Source of the DNA: Pseudomonas asiatica
GTDB taxonomy: Bacteria > Pseudomonadota > Gammaproteobacteria > Pseudomonadales > Pseudomonadaceae
NCBI RefSeq assembly: GCF_009932335.1
Contig: NZ_BLJF01000003.1
Location: 868,001 to 932,000, forward strand
Length of the DNA stretch: 64,000 nt
Direction: 5' to 3'
Shown: piece after piece, positions 52,684 through 62,825 of the stretch
Layout: every line of letters starts with the position of its first letter
Position numbering within the stretch: position 1 is the first letter of the stretch
Position numbers and translations under genes: made by a program
Notes under the pieces: model-generated
Seen by the model: the letters and a program-made list of their open reading frames with translations, nothing else
Database searches by the model: none
Told to the model about the DNA's origin: nothing

Positions 52684-55455
52684 TCAGGAACTATGCACCG
52701 GATCCACCTTGGCTTCCCGGTGGTTGGCCCAGTACTGGATCAGCTCTCGCAACTGCGACAGTTCCACCGGTTTGGCCATGTGCCCGTCCATGCCCGCCAG
52801 GCGGGCGCGTTCCTTGTGTTCGGCAAGTATGTGCGCGGTCAGCGCCACCACCGGGGTGCGCTGGCGCTGGTTGGCGGCTTCCCAGGCGCGCAGCTGCTGG
52901 GTGGCCGAGAAACCGTCGAGTATCGGCATTTCGCAGTCCATTAGCACCAGGTCATAGCGCTGCGCCTTCATCGCCTGCAAGGCCTCTTCACCATTGCTGG
53001 CGGTGTCGGGCTCGAGGTTGAGCTTGCCAAGCATGCCGCGGATCACCTTGGTCGAGATGCTGTTGTCCTCGGCGACCAGCACGCGGAAGTCGTCGGGCAG
53101 GTCCAGTGCCTGGGGGATGCCAGGCAAACTGGCCGGTACGGCTTGCTCGCGGCCGCGCTGGGCCAGCTCTTCGGCCAGGGTGGTTTTCAGTGTGTACCCG
53201 GCCACCGGCTTGGCGAGGATCCGCTTGACCCCTGCGTTGCGCGCAATGACCTTGCTCGGCGCGTTGCTGATACCGGTGAGCATCACCACCAGGATGTCGT
53301 GGTTCAGGCTCGGGTCTTCCTTGATCTTGGCGGCCAGCTGCATGCCGGTCATGCCCGGCATGTTCTGGTCCAGCAGCACGGCATCGAAGTAGTCGCGCAG
53401 GTGGGCCTTGGTGCGCAGCAGGGCCAGTGCTTCCTTGCCCGACGGGACCGCGCTGACGTTCATGCCCCAGGCGCTGCACTGCTGTACCAGCACCTTGCGG
53501 CAGGTGTCGTTGTCGTCCACCACCAGTACGCGAGCATCACGCAGCGGGCTGTCGAGGTCGGCCGGTGGCTGTTCCAGGCGCGAAGGGTCCAGCGGCAGGG
53601 TCAGCCACAGGGTATTGCCCATGCCGCTGCTGCTCTTGATGCCGAACTCGCCCTGCATCAGCCCGATCAGCTGCTTGGCGATGACCAGCCCCAGGTGGCC
53701 GCCCAGCTTGTTGCTGGACAGGAAGTGGTGGCTGTGCAACTCGGCCTGCAGCAAGGCTTCGCGGTCAGCGGCCGGCAACGGTTCGCCGCTGTCCTGCACG
53801 GCGATGCGCAGGCGCGGTACCTCGCCGCGCTGGTCCAGCGCCACTACCAGCAGGATCTCGCCCTGGTCGGTGTTTTTCAGGGCATTCTCCAGCAGGCTCG
53901 ACAAGGCCTGGCGCAGGCGCGTCGGGTCGCCGCTGATCACCCGTGGTACCTGCGGTTGGGTGAAGCTGATCAGTTCGATGTTCTGCTGTTCGGCCTTGGC
54001 GCGGAAGATGTTCAGGCAATCTTCGATCAGCGCGTTGAGGTCGAACTGCACGTCATCGAGTTCGATCTGCCGGGATTCGAGCTTGGAAATGTCGAGAATC
54101 TCGTTGATCAGCGTCAGCAGTTCGTTGCCGGCGCTGTGAATGGTCTGCACGTAGTCGCGTTGCTTGACCGACAGCGGCGTGCCCAGAAGTAGCTCGGTCA
54201 TTCCCAGCACACCGTTCATGGGGGTACGGATTTCGTGGCTGATCTTGGCCAGGAACTCGGCCTTGGCGTTGATTTCGGCATCGCTGGCGGCCAGTGCGCG
54301 GCTGGCGCTGAAGCGCTCCTCGCTAATGCGCCGCAGGCGTTCACTGACGGCCAGGTTGAGCAGCAGGCCGCTGGCCACGGTCAGGCCCAGCAGGATGCAC
54401 AGCAGCCAGGGCGTCGAGGTACGGGTCAGGCCCAGCAGCGCTGGCAGCAGCACCAGGCCACCGAGGTTGAACACCACCATGGCCAGACTGAACAGACGTG
54501 CGGGCGCATAGCCCCTGTACCAGTGGTAACTGCTGACCAGCAGCATGCTCACGCTGCCCAGGGCCATCAGGGCGTAGGTCATCAGGTTGAGGGGCAGGGT
54601 GTCGACGAACAGCAGCACCAACCCGCTCACCCCGACCAGCAGCATCTCGCCCTGCAGCAGACGGTTTAGCCGTGGCGAGTTGCATGGCGAGAAGAAATGC
54701 TGGGTGAAACCCAGCCCCGCCAGGCCGGCCAGGACCAGCGTCAGGTATGCGGCGGGTGTTTGCGCGCTATGCCAAACGTGCCACCAGGGGCCACTGAGGT
54801 TCAGCAGGATCAGGCCGCTGAGCAGCATCAGGCCGTGGTACAGCGCCAGAATCAGGGTGGTGCTGGAGCGGCTGTAGAGGAAGCGGATCAGGTTGTGCAT
54901 GATCAGCATCACCAGGCCGCCGAACAGCATGCCGAACAGCAGTGGCTGGCGTTGGTCGGAGGCTGCCACGGCCGCAGGCTCCAGGCTGATGGCCGGGCGC
55001 AGCTGGTGCTCGGAAACCAGGCGCAGGTAGATATCCAGGGGTTGCTTGCTGTTGGGCAGGGGTAGTACATGGTCGCTGCCACGCAGGGTCGGGCTGGCAT
55101 TGCCGGCCTGGCGCCCGTGGTGCAGCTGACGCAGAAGCTTGTCGCCCTCGAGGGCGTAGAGGTCCAGGCCAGAAAGGTCTGGGGCGAAAACCCGCAGCAG
55201 TTTTTCCTGCTCGCCGGGCTCCAGGCGGTAGTGCAGCCACAGGGCCTGTTCCGCAGGAGCGGCATCCAGGTCGGCCAGTACCAGCGGGCTGAACTGGTTG
55301 CGGTAACGTTCGGAGCGCACGTCGCTCAGTTGCAGGTTGGCCTGTTCGTCGAGCATAACGGCCCAGCCTCCGTCATGTTCGGCCGCCGCCGGGAACATGC
55401 AGAGCAAGGTCAGCAAGCTGACGATCAGAGCTGAGGCAATCCGAAGCCGACGCAC
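52684..55455 (-). CDS. retS: Hybrid sensor kinase RetS
   Basis: A 923-residue hybrid kinase. After a signal segment (1-25) comes a 7TMR-DISMED2 carbohydrate-binding-like periplasmic domain (about 30-165) and seven membrane helices (7TMR-DISM, about 170-370). A HisKA region follows with His407 in AKISHEIRTPMNG, then an HATPase with weakened motifs. Two receiver domains close the protein, with phospho-acceptor Asp in AVLLDQNMPG and LVLMDCEMPI. This layout, and purD next door, match P. aeruginosa RetS, which binds GacS and suppresses the Gac/Rsm switch, favouring motility over biofilm. The start codon is GTG at 55455 with AAGGGA upstream. Confidence 0.9.
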   Translation of the reverse strand: MRRLRIASALIVSLLTLLCMFPAAAEHDGGWAVMLDEQANLQLSDVRSERYRNQFSPLVLADLDAAPAEQALWLHYRLEPGEQEKLLRVFAPDLSGLDLYALEGDKLLRQLHHGRQAGNASPTLRGSDHVLPLPNSKQPLDIYLRLVSEHQLRPAISLEPAAVAASDQRQPLLFGMLFGGLVMLIMHNLIRFLYSRSSTTLILALYHGLMLLSGLILLNLSGPWWHVWHSAQTPAAYLTLVLAGLAGLGFTQHFFSPCNSPRLNRLLQGEMLLVGVSGLVLLFVDTLPLNLMTYALMALGSVSMLLVSSYHWYRGYAPARLFSLAMVVFNLGGLVLLPALLGLTRTSTPWLLCILLGLTVASGLLLNLAVSERLRRISEERFSASRALAASDAEINAKAEFLAKISHEIRTPMNGVLGMTELLLGTPLSVKQRDYVQTIHSAGNELLTLINEILDISKLESRQIELDDVQFDLNALIEDCLNIFRAKAEQQNIELISFTQPQVPRVISGDPTRLRQALSSLLENALKNTDQGEILLVVALDQRGEVPRLRIAVQDSGEPLPAADREALLQAELHSHHFLSSNKLGGHLGLVIAKQLIGLMQGEFGIKSSSGMGNTLWLTLPLDPSRLEQPPADLDSPLRDARVLVVDDNDTCRKVLVQQCSAWGMNVSAVPSGKEALALLRTKAHLRDYFDAVLLDQNMPGMTGMQLAAKIKEDPSLNHDILVVMLTGISNAPSKVIARNAGVKRILAKPVAGYTLKTTLAEELAQRGREQAVPASLPGIPQALDLPDDFRVLVAEDNSISTKVIRGMLGKLNLEPDTASNGEEALQAMKAQRYDLVLMDCEMPILDGFSATQQLRAWEAANQRQRTPVVALTAHILAEHKERARLAGMDGHMAKPVELSQLRELIQYWANHREAKVDPVHSS

Positions 55456-55599
55456 TACGAAATCCCTTCTTAGCCTAGGTGCCGGGTATTAACTATGCGC
55501 GGCGCGCCAAGTCGAAGGCAAGGCCCCTTTGGGCCCTGTCGACGAGCCGGATGCCGCAGGCGCAAGGTGCTGGAGCGCACTGCGGCAGCCCGGTACAAC

Positions 55600-56895
55600 T
55601 TACTGCTGGTGCTCACCGCGTTCGCGGGCGATGGCCCGGTAGCCGATATCGGTGCGGTAGAAACTGCCGTTCCAGCTGATTTCCTTGGCCAGGCGGTAAG
55701 CCTGCTGCTGCGCGTCGGCAACGGTGCTGCCCATGGCGGTGGCACACAGCACGCGCCCGCCGTTGGTAGTCACCTTGCCATCCTTGAGTGCGGTACCGGC
55801 ATGGAACACCTTGCCTTCGATCTTCGCAGCAGCGTCCAGACCATTGATCACGTCACCCTTGGCGTAGTCGCCCGGGTAGCCGCCGGCAGCCAGTACCACG
55901 CCCAGGCTCGGGCGCGGGTCCCACTGTGCTTCGACCTTGTCCAGCGCCTTGGCGAAGGCGGCCTCTACCAGTAGTACCAGGCTAGACTCCAGGCGCAGCA
56001 TGACTGGTTGGGTCTCAGGGTCGCCGAAGCGGCAGTTGAACTCGATGACCTTGGGGTTGCCCGCCTTGTCGATCATCAGGCCGGCGTAGAGGAAACCGGT
56101 GTAGACGTTGCCTTCCTCGGCCATGCCGCGCACGGTCGGCCAGATCACCTGGTCCATCACGCGCTGGTGCACTTCGGCGGTGACCACCGGGGCAGGGGAG
56201 TAGGCACCCATGCCGCCGGTGTTCGGGCCGGTGTCCTGGTTGCCGACGCGCTTGTGGTCCTGGCTGGTGGCCATGGGCAGCACGTTCTGGCCGTCGACCA
56301 TGACGATGAAGCTGGCTTCCTCGCCGTCGAGGAACTCCTCGATCACCACGCGGGAGCCCGCATCGCCGAAGGCGTTGCCGGCCAGCATGTCACGCACGGC
56401 GGCTTCGGCTTCTTCCAGGGTCATGGCGACGATCACGCCCTTGCCCGCGGCCAGGCCATCGGCCTTGATCACGATCGGCGCGCCTTTTTCCTGCAGGTAG
56501 GCCAGCGCCGGCTCGATTTCGGTGAAGTTCTGGTAGTCGGCGGTCGGGATCTTGTGTCGCGCCAGGAAGTCCTTGGTGAAAGCCTTGGAGCCTTCCAGCT
56601 GGGCCGCGCCCTTGGTCGGACCGAAGCAGTCCAGGCCGCGGCTGCGGAACAGGTCGACCACGCCGATGACCAGCGGTGCTTCCGGACCGACGATGGTCAG
56701 GTCGACGTTCTTCTCGGCGAAGTCAGCCAGTTGCTCCAGGGCGCACACGTCGATGGCGACGTTCTCGCACTTGGCTTCAATGGCGGTGCCGGCGTTGCCC
56801 GGGGCAACGAAGACTTTCTCGACGCGTGGGTCCTGGGCGACTTTCCAGGCCAGGGCGTGCTCACGGCCGCCGCTGCCGATGATCAAAACTTTCAT
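55600..56895 (-). CDS. purD: Phosphoribosylamine-glycine ligase
   Basis: A 431-residue GAR synthetase, second step of purine synthesis. KVLIIGSGGREHALAWKVAQ at the N-terminus, the ATP-grasp part with APIVIKADGLAAGKGVIVA, and the PurD signature FNCRFGDPETQ are clear. The ATG is preceded by GAGG. retS lies downstream on the same strand, purH upstream behind a REP pair; in this arrangement purH and purD may share a message interrupted by the REP. Confidence 0.96.
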   Translation of the reverse strand: MKVLIIGSGGREHALAWKVAQDPRVEKVFVAPGNAGTAIEAKCENVAIDVCALEQLADFAEKNVDLTIVGPEAPLVIGVVDLFRSRGLDCFGPTKGAAQLEGSKAFTKDFLARHKIPTADYQNFTEIEPALAYLQEKGAPIVIKADGLAAGKGVIVAMTLEEAEAAVRDMLAGNAFGDAGSRVVIEEFLDGEEASFIVMVDGQNVLPMATSQDHKRVGNQDTGPNTGGMGAYSPAPVVTAEVHQRVMDQVIWPTVRGMAEEGNVYTGFLYAGLMIDKAGNPKVIEFNCRFGDPETQPVMLRLESSLVLLVEAAFAKALDKVEAQWDPRPSLGVVLAAGGYPGDYAKGDVINGLDAAAKIEGKVFHAGTALKDGKVTTNGGRVLCATAMGSTVADAQQQAYRLAKEISWNGSFYRTDIGYRAIARERGEHQQ

Positions 56896-56931
56896 GTCAA
56901 AACCTCGAATTTTGTCTGGCCGATCCCGCTT

Positions 56932-57055
56932 CCTGTAGGAGCGGCCTTGTGTCGCGAAAGGGGCGCGTAGCGGCCCCAGGTTTTCAGCTTCACAGCAGAA
57001 ATTGCTGGGGCCGCTTTGCGGCCCTATCGCGACACAAGGCCGCTCCTACAAGGGC
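56932..57055. repeat. REP pair between purH and purD, mixed tips
   Basis: Two ACAAGGCCGC-type units face outwards; the tips differ (GGGCGCGTAGCGGCCCC and GGGGCCGCTTTGCGGCCC). The pair fills the 182-base gap. Confidence 0.9.
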
Positions 57056-57077
57056 CGGCGATCGGCCCTGCATCTGT

Positions 57078-58697
57078 TTAGTGGCGGAAGTGGCGCATAC
57101 CGGTGAAGACCATGGCGATGCCGGCTTCGTCAGCGGCAGCAATCACCTCGGCATCACGCATCGAACCACCCGGCTGGATCACGGCGCTGATACCCACTTT
57201 AGCCGCATTGTCGATGCCATCACGGAACGGGAAGAACGCATCCGACGCCATGACTGCACCCTGCACCTGCAGGCCGGCATGCTCGGCCTTGATTGCAGCA
57301 ATGCGCGCGGAGTTGACGCGGCTCATCTGGCCGGCGCCGACGCCGATGGTCTGGCGCTGCTTGGCGTAGACAATGGCGTTGGACTTGACGAACTTGGCCA
57401 CTTTCCAGGCGAACACCAGGTCGTTGATCTCTTGCTCGGTTGGCGCACGCTTGGTGACGATCTTCAGGTCATCGGCAGTGATCATGCCGATATCGCGGCT
57501 CTGCACCAGCAGGCCACCGTTGACGCGCTTGAAGTCCCAACCGGCAGCGCGCTCGGCAGGCCACTCGCCGCACTCCAGCAGGCGTACGTTCTGCTTGGCG
57601 GCAACCACTTCGCGGGCAGCCTGGGAAATTTTCGGGGCGATGATCACTTCGACGAACTGGCGGTCGACGATGGCCTTGGCGGTTTCGCCGTCCAGTTCGC
57701 GGTTGAAGGCGATGATGCCGCCGAACGCCGACTCGGTGTCGGTTGCGTAGGCCAGGTCGTAGGCCTTGCGGATGCCGCCTTCGTCTTCAGGTACCACGGC
57801 CACGCCGCACGGGTTGGCGTGCTTGACGATGACGCAGGCCGGCTTGACGAAGCTCTTCACGCACTCCAGCGCAGCATCGGTGTCGGCCACGTTGTTGAAC
57901 GACAGTTCCTTGCCCTGCAGCTGGATGGCGGTGGAAACGCTGGCTTCGCCTTTCTTCGCTTCTACGTAGAACGCCGCGCTCTGGTGCGGGTTTTCGCCGT
58001 AACGCATTTCCTGGGCCTTGACGAACTGGCTGTTGAAGGTGCGCGGGAACTCGCTGCGGCCTTCAGTGCTCAGGGTTTCTTTGGCCTGGTCGATGGTGCC
58101 CATGTAGTTGGCGATCATGCCGTCGTAGGCAGCAGTGTGCTCGAACGCCTTGAGCATCAGGTCGAAGCGCTGGGCGTAGGTCAGGCCACCGGCCTTGAGG
58201 CCTTCGATGATGCCGGCGTAGTCGCTGGCGTTGACCACGATGGCCACGTCCTTGTGGTTCTTGGCAGCCGAGCGGACCATGGTCGGGCCGCCGATATCGA
58301 TGTTCTCGATGGCGGTCGGCAGGTCACAGCCAGGCTTGGAGATGGTGGCTTCGAACGGGTACAGGTTGACTGCTACCAGGTCGATCGGCTTGATGCCGTG
58401 CTCATTCATGATGGCGTCGTCGGTGCCGCGACGGCCGAGGATGCCACCGTGGATTTTCGGGTGCAGGGTCTTGACCCGGCCATCCATCATTTCGGCGAAG
58501 CCGGTGTAGTCGGCCACTTCCACCGCGTTGACGCCGTTGTCCTTGAGCAGCTTGTAGGTGCCGCCGGTGGACAGGATCTCGACACCGAGCTGCTGCAGCT
58601 CACGGGCAAATTCGAGGATACCGGTCTTGTCGGAGACGCTGATCAGGGCGCGGCGGACTGGCAGGCGGGTAGTCTGGTCGGTCATTTCGGGTTCCAA
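57078..58697 (-). CDS. purH: Bifunctional AICAR transformylase / IMP cyclohydrolase
   Basis: A 539-residue PurH, last two steps of IMP synthesis. The N-terminal cyclohydrolase domain (MGS-like fold) shows [20 protein letters not shown] and [15 protein letters not shown]; the C-terminal transformylase shows [10 protein letters not shown] and [19 protein letters not shown]. Length is near the E. coli protein (529). It is preceded by the fis terminator, so it has its own promoter. Confidence 0.96.
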   Translation of the reverse strand: MEPEMTDQTTRLPVRRALISVSDKTGILEFARELQQLGVEILSTGGTYKLLKDNGVNAVEVADYTGFAEMMDGRVKTLHPKIHGGILGRRGTDDAIMNEHGIKPIDLVAVNLYPFEATISKPGCDLPTAIENIDIGGPTMVRSAAKNHKDVAIVVNASDYAGIIEGLKAGGLTYAQRFDLMLKAFEHTAAYDGMIANYMGTIDQAKETLSTEGRSEFPRTFNSQFVKAQEMRYGENPHQSAAFYVEAKKGEASVSTAIQLQGKELSFNNVADTDAALECVKSFVKPACVIVKHANPCGVAVVPEDEGGIRKAYDLAYATDTESAFGGIIAFNRELDGETAKAIVDRQFVEVIIAPKISQAAREVVAAKQNVRLLECGEWPAERAAGWDFKRVNGGLLVQSRDIGMITADDLKIVTKRAPTEQEINDLVFAWKVAKFVKSNAIVYAKQRQTIGVGAGQMSRVNSARIAAIKAEHAGLQVQGAVMASDAFFPFRDGIDNAAKVGISAVIQPGGSMRDAEVIAAADEAGIAMVFTGMRHFRH

Positions 58698-58715
58698 TAA
58701 CGCGGTGGAGTCAGC

Positions 58716-58749
58716 AAAAAAGGCGCCTCTGTTCAGGGAGCCGCCTTTT
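58716..58749 (-). terminator. Intrinsic terminator of the dusB-fis operon
   Basis: On the minus strand AAAAGGCGGCTC and its partner form a stable hairpin with a loop of about eight bases, ending in a run of six T (plus-strand A's at 58716-58721). It lies 18 bases after the fis stop. Confidence 0.9.
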
Positions 58750-58766
58750 CTGGTTGGGATTCTGGC

Positions 58767-59087
58767 TTACAACAAGTCGTACTGCTTGAGCTTCTTGCGC
58801 AGGGTGCCTCGGTTCAGCCCGAGCATCTCGCTGGCCTTGGTCTGGTTGCCCTTCACGTAGTTCATCACGCTTTCGAGCAGGGGCGCCTCGACTTCGGAGA
58901 GCACCAGGTTGTACACGTCCGTCACGGTCGCGCCTTCCAGGTGGGCGAAGTAGTTGTGCAGCGCCTTCTCGACGCTGTCGCGAAGGGTCTGGCCCTCCTC
59001 GCTCGGCGTGTTGAGGTGCTGTTTCAGGTTGGCGTTGTCGCTCACGGGCGTTGTTCCACTCACAAATGTCTCGGTCATCATCGTCAT
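58767..59087 (-). CDS. fis: DNA-binding protein Fis
   Basis: A 106-residue nucleoid protein. The C-terminal helix-turn-helix reads [26 protein letters not shown], split here across residues 82-106, the canonical Fis end. The N-terminal beta-hairpin arm is present. The ATG overlaps the dusB stop by 4 bases, the standard dusB-fis operon of gammaproteobacteria. Fis controls rRNA genes, recombination and DNA topology in fast growth. Confidence 0.96.
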   Translation of the reverse strand: MTMMTETFVSGTTPVSDNANLKQHLNTPSEEGQTLRDSVEKALHNYFAHLEGATVTDVYNLVLSEVEAPLLESVMNYVKGNQTKASEMLGLNRGTLRKKLKQYDLL

Positions 59088-60097
59088 GCGGCCACCCCTT
59101 GTCCGTCCTCTGCCTCAAGGCTCTGTCGACGTTCGCTGAAAAACGCGCGAACGTTGGCGCACTGCGCTTGTGTGTCTTCCAAAGCGTTGAACCGGGAGCG
59201 AAACTCCTTGCCGCCGGGTCGTGTTGCCAGGTACCAGCCAACGTGCTTGCGGGCGATACGTACGCCCATCACATCGCCATAGAAGGCATGCAGCGCGGCC
59301 AGGTGCTCCAGCAGGATGCGTTCCACTTCCTCCAGCTGCGGCGCTGGCAGGTGTTCGCCAGTGCGCAGGTAATGCTCGATCTCGCGAAAGATCCATGGCC
59401 GCCCTTGGGCGGCCCGGCCGATCAACAGGCCATCGACCCCGGTGGCGTCCAGCACCGCCCGGGCCTTTTCTGGCGAGGTGATATCGCCGTTGGCAAAAAC
59501 CGGGATCGACACCGCCTGCTTGATGGCAGCGATGGTGTCGTATTCGGCTTCGCCGGTGTACAGGTCGGCGCGTGTGCGGCCATGCACCGCCAGCGCCTGG
59601 ATGCCGGCCTGCTCGGCAATCTTCGCCACGTTCAGGCCGTTCTTGTTCGCCCGGTCCCAGCCGGTGCGGATCTTCAGGGTCACCGGGACGTCCACGGCGC
59701 CGACCACGGCGTGGAGAATCTCGCTGACCAAGGCTTCATCTCTCAATAAAGCAGAGCCTGCGGCTTTGTTGCAGACTTTTTTTGCCGGGCAGCCCATGTT
59801 GATATCAATGATCTGGGCGCCTGCTTCGACGTTGGCCTTTGCCGCCGCTGCCATCATCTGCGCATCACCACCGGCGATCTGTACCGAGCGTGGCTCGGGA
59901 TCACCCTCATGGATGCGGCGCAGGCTCGACTTGCGGCTGTTCCAAAGGCTCATGTCACTGGAGACCATTTCCGACACCACCATGCCGGCGCCCAGGCGCT
60001 GGCAAAGTGTACGGAAAGGCTGGTCCGTGACCCCGGCCATGGGCGCGAGGATCAGGTTGTTGCGTAGTGTGTATGGGCCGATGCGTACCGCCGACAT
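59084..60097 (-). CDS. dusB: tRNA-dihydrouridine synthase B
   Basis: A 337-residue flavoenzyme that reduces uridine in tRNA D-loops. [20 protein letters not shown] binds [23 protein letters not shown] holds the catalytic Cys; LKIRTGWD and [13 protein letters not shown] follow. The ATG at 60097 is the proper start; upstream codons in frame have no support. fis is translated from the same message. Confidence 0.95.
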   Translation of the reverse strand: MSAVRIGPYTLRNNLILAPMAGVTDQPFRTLCQRLGAGMVVSEMVSSDMSLWNSRKSSLRRIHEGDPEPRSVQIAGGDAQMMAAAAKANVEAGAQIIDINMGCPAKKVCNKAAGSALLRDEALVSEILHAVVGAVDVPVTLKIRTGWDRANKNGLNVAKIAEQAGIQALAVHGRTRADLYTGEAEYDTIAAIKQAVSIPVFANGDITSPEKARAVLDATGVDGLLIGRAAQGRPWIFREIEHYLRTGEHLPAPQLEEVERILLEHLAALHAFYGDVMGVRIARKHVGWYLATRPGGKEFRSRFNALEDTQAQCANVRAFFSERRQSLEAEDGQGVAA

Positions 60098-60251
60098 AGG
60101 TGATCCCTGTTGTGGGGCCGAATCTTGGAGTTCGAAAAAGGGTTGGCATGATACCCGCTCTCGGTGACCGGATAAAGATGGATTTGGATAAAATCTGAAC
60201 AGTTGTCGGCTTATGACTTTTGGTATGGGTGAGGTCCAGGACCTTGCGCGG

Positions 60252-60343
60252 CCCCTGTGGGAGCGGGCCTGCCCGCGAAGCAGGCGGCGCAATGGATGGC
60301 ACGGGCTTCGCCCGTGTTCGCGGGCACGCCCGCTCCCACAGGG
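60252..60343. repeat. REP pair, GGGAGCGGGC type
   Basis: Outward-facing units CCTGTGGGAGCGGGCCTG and its inverted partner CGGGCACGCCCGCTCCCACA lie between dusB and the DUF3426 gene. The remaining 253-base gap holds the dusB promoter region. Confidence 0.85.
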
Positions 60344-60350
60344 CTGCTGG

Positions 60351-61706
60351 TTATTCCGGCGAACGGAAGCTCAGGCTGTAATTAACGGCCTTCGGCCCTG
60401 GGTCGAGGATGTCCAGGGCGATATGGATCGGGGTCTGGCTTGGCATTTCGCCGCGCCCGGCCAGTTCGCCGGACAGGTATTCGCTGGGCTTGAAGCGACG
60501 GCTGGCGATCAGCTGGCCATTGAGGTCGGCGAAGCGCAGCTCCAGCAGCGGGAACGGCTGGGCGAACGGCGCGCGGTTGTAGATGATCGCATCGACGATC
60601 AGAGCGCCCTTGAAGTCCGGGTGGCTACGAACCACCAGGTTGCTGCTCTTGATTCGGGCGATATCGACGCGGGTCGGCACCTCGCAGCCGACCAACGGGC
60701 AGATTTGCTGGAAGATCGGCCGGTATTGGTCCTGGCGGGCCATTTCGTCGAAATGGAACCAGACGTACTGGAACGCAAGCAAGCCAGCGGCCAGCAGTGT
60801 CAGGAAGCCCCACAACAAGCGCTTGCCCCAGTTGGGTGCGGGCTGTTCCCAGCCTAGTTGCAGGGGGGCGTCGACCACATCTACCAGCGGCTCCTTGCGC
60901 GCCGGGCGCTCGGCTTTGCCGGCTAGGCCTGGTTCAAGACGTTCGCCGGGCAGCGGCTCGACAGGTTCGTCGTCGCGCGCTGACAGGTGCAGCTCCAGTG
61001 GCTCGTCGTCGCGGGCGCTCAGGCCCCGTACAGGGGCCTCATCATCGGCGGCCCGCAGCGGTTCGTTGAATTCGGGGTGGTCATCGATTGCGGCGGTACG
61101 GTGTACCGGTGGTTCGTCGTCGATGTCCAGGTCAAGATTGCCACCTAACGTCGGCTCGGTACGCGCGCCTGGGGCGGGTTCCAAGTCCAGCTCCAGGGGC
61201 TCCGGCTCCCGCAGCACGGGCGTGGGTTCTACTGCCTGTTGCGGCTCGAACGGCTCATCGGTTGCCGTACCGAACAGGTCGTCGGCATGTTCGTCCGGGT
61301 GCAGTTCGTCACGCCTCGCCTGCAGGCCGTCGTCCTGGCTTGCCGGGCGAGCCGAGGCCGGTTGGCCGCGGCGCTCCAGGCGCTCCAGTTCCATGTCGAG
61401 GTCGAGCGCTTCCAGCGCCTGGGTGGTGAGCGCCCAGTCCTCGTCCGAGGGGGCGCTGGGCTCGCTGGCGACTGGCTGGGGTGCGATCGCCGGTTCGACC
61501 AGCGGTTCGGCAGGTGCAGCTGGCATCGGCACCGCAGGTGCGCTGGCTCCGCTGGCGCGGTTCTGCTCCAGCAGCTGCCTGGCGGCGTTGAACACCTGCA
61601 GGCAGTGGCCGCAGCGCACTACACCGCGGGCCACGCTCAACTGGTGGTGGGTGACGCGAAAGCTGGTCTGGCAATGCGGGCACTGGGTGACGAAACTGTC
61701 GGTCAT
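60351..61706 (-). CDS. Zinc-ribbon and DUF3426 domain membrane protein
   Basis: A 451-residue protein. The first 40 residues form an MJ0042-type zinc ribbon (CPHCQTSF...CGHCLQVF). Residues about 50-285 are acidic, Pro-rich and low in complexity, with repeated units such as SARDDEPLELHL and SARDDEPVEPLP. A single membrane helix follows (LLWGFLTLLAAGLLAFQYVW) and then a periplasmic DUF3426 domain with CPLVGCEVPTRVD. The family stands next to prmA in pseudomonads; its role is unknown. A cytosolic zinc ribbon joined to a periplasmic domain suggests signalling or an assembly role. Confidence 0.88.
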   Translation of the reverse strand: MTDSFVTQCPHCQTSFRVTHHQLSVARGVVRCGHCLQVFNAARQLLEQNRASGASAPAVPMPAAPAEPLVEPAIAPQPVASEPSAPSDEDWALTTQALEALDLDMELERLERRGQPASARPASQDDGLQARRDELHPDEHADDLFGTATDEPFEPQQAVEPTPVLREPEPLELDLEPAPGARTEPTLGGNLDLDIDDEPPVHRTAAIDDHPEFNEPLRAADDEAPVRGLSARDDEPLELHLSARDDEPVEPLPGERLEPGLAGKAERPARKEPLVDVVDAPLQLGWEQPAPNWGKRLLWGFLTLLAAGLLAFQYVWFHFDEMARQDQYRPIFQQICPLVGCEVPTRVDIARIKSSNLVVRSHPDFKGALIVDAIIYNRAPFAQPFPLLELRFADLNGQLIASRRFKPSEYLSGELAGRGEMPSQTPIHIALDILDPGPKAVNYSLSFRSPE

Positions 61707-61748
61707 GCGGCAATCCGGGAGCTGTGCAGAAAAGTATTCTAGGCCCGC

Positions 61749-62627
61749 TTAACGGCGGCGACCACTGATGCGCACCCAGCCATCGCGAACGACGATCGGG
61801 TCCAGTTCGAAGTCGGCGGCATAGGCTGCGGCCACTTCCTCACCTTGCTCGGCGAGGATGCCCGACAGCGCCAGCAGGCCACCTGGGCGGACCAGGCCGG
61901 ACAGTTGCGGTGCCAGCGACACCAGCGGGCCGGCGAGGATGTTGGCGACCAGCACATCGGCCTGCATGGCCGGCATGTTCTCTGGCAGGTACAGCGCCAG
62001 CTTCTCGTCGGCGATGCCGTTGCGCTGGGCGTTGTCGCGCGAAGCCTCGATGGCCTGTACGTCGATGTCGGTACCGACCGCCTCACGGGCGCCCAGCAGC
62101 AACGCGGCGATGGCCAGAATGCCGGAGCCGCAGCCGAAGTCCAGCACCTGGGTGCCTTCGAGCTGCTGGCCGTCGAGCCATTCCAGGCACAGTGCGGTGG
62201 TGGGGTGGGTACCGGTGCCGAACGCCAGGCCGGGGTCGAGCAGCAGGTTCACCGCGTCCTGTTCCGGGGCCTCGTGCCAGCTTGGCACGATCCACAGGCG
62301 GCGGCCGAAGCGCATCGGCTGGAAGTTGTCCATCCAGCTGCGTTCCCAGTCCTGGTCCTCGATCACCTCGGCCTGGTGCTCGGGCAGTTCGGCAGCGGTC
62401 AGCAGGCGCAGGTGGGCGAATACCTGCTCAGGATCGGCATCGGCCTCGAACAGGGCCAGCAGGTGGGTGTGCGACCACAGCGGAGTGGTGTTGAGGTCTG
62501 GCTCGAAGATCGGTTGATCCTCGGCATCCATGAACGTGACCGAGACGGCACCCACTTCGAGCAGGGCATCTTCGTAGGTTTCGGCTTGTTCCGGGCTGAT
62601 GGCCAGGCGTACTTGCAGCCAGGGCAT
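61749..62627 (-). CDS. prmA: Ribosomal protein L11 methyltransferase
   Basis: A 292-residue SAM-dependent methyltransferase. The N-terminal L11-recognition domain begins [20 protein letters not shown]; the catalytic domain has [37 protein letters not shown] and [17 protein letters not shown] (NxLAGP variant of NPP-like motif). It trimethylates L11. The ATG at 62627 is preferred; upstream codons lie near a REP pair. Confidence 0.95.
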   Translation of the reverse strand: MPWLQVRLAISPEQAETYEDALLEVGAVSVTFMDAEDQPIFEPDLNTTPLWSHTHLLALFEADADPEQVFAHLRLLTAAELPEHQAEVIEDQDWERSWMDNFQPMRFGRRLWIVPSWHEAPEQDAVNLLLDPGLAFGTGTHPTTALCLEWLDGQQLEGTQVLDFGCGSGILAIAALLLGAREAVGTDIDVQAIEASRDNAQRNGIADEKLALYLPENMPAMQADVLVANILAGPLVSLAPQLSGLVRPGGLLALSGILAEQGEEVAAAYAADFELDPIVVRDGWVRISGRRR

Positions 62628-62714
62628 GGCGGGCACCTTTGGTAAATCGACAGGGGCAGCCCTAGGCTGCGCGAAGGCTGGCAGTTTACGCGAGTGCGGG
62701 GGATTTGTGGATCT

Positions 62715-62818
62715 GGGCTGCTGTGCAGCCCGTTCGCAGCACAAGGCTGCTCCTACAAGAGATCACATACCCCTGTAGGAGCAGCCTTGTGCTGCGAATA
62801 GGGCGCGAAGCGCCCCCG
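62715..62818. repeat. REP pair, GCAGCACAAGGCTGCTCC type
   Basis: An inverted pair of the AGCACAAGGCTGCT type, with dissimilar tips (GGGCTGCTGTGCAGCCC and GGGCGCGAAGCGCCCC), lies between prmA and the MaoC gene. Confidence 0.9.
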
Positions 62819-62825
62819 GAATGCG

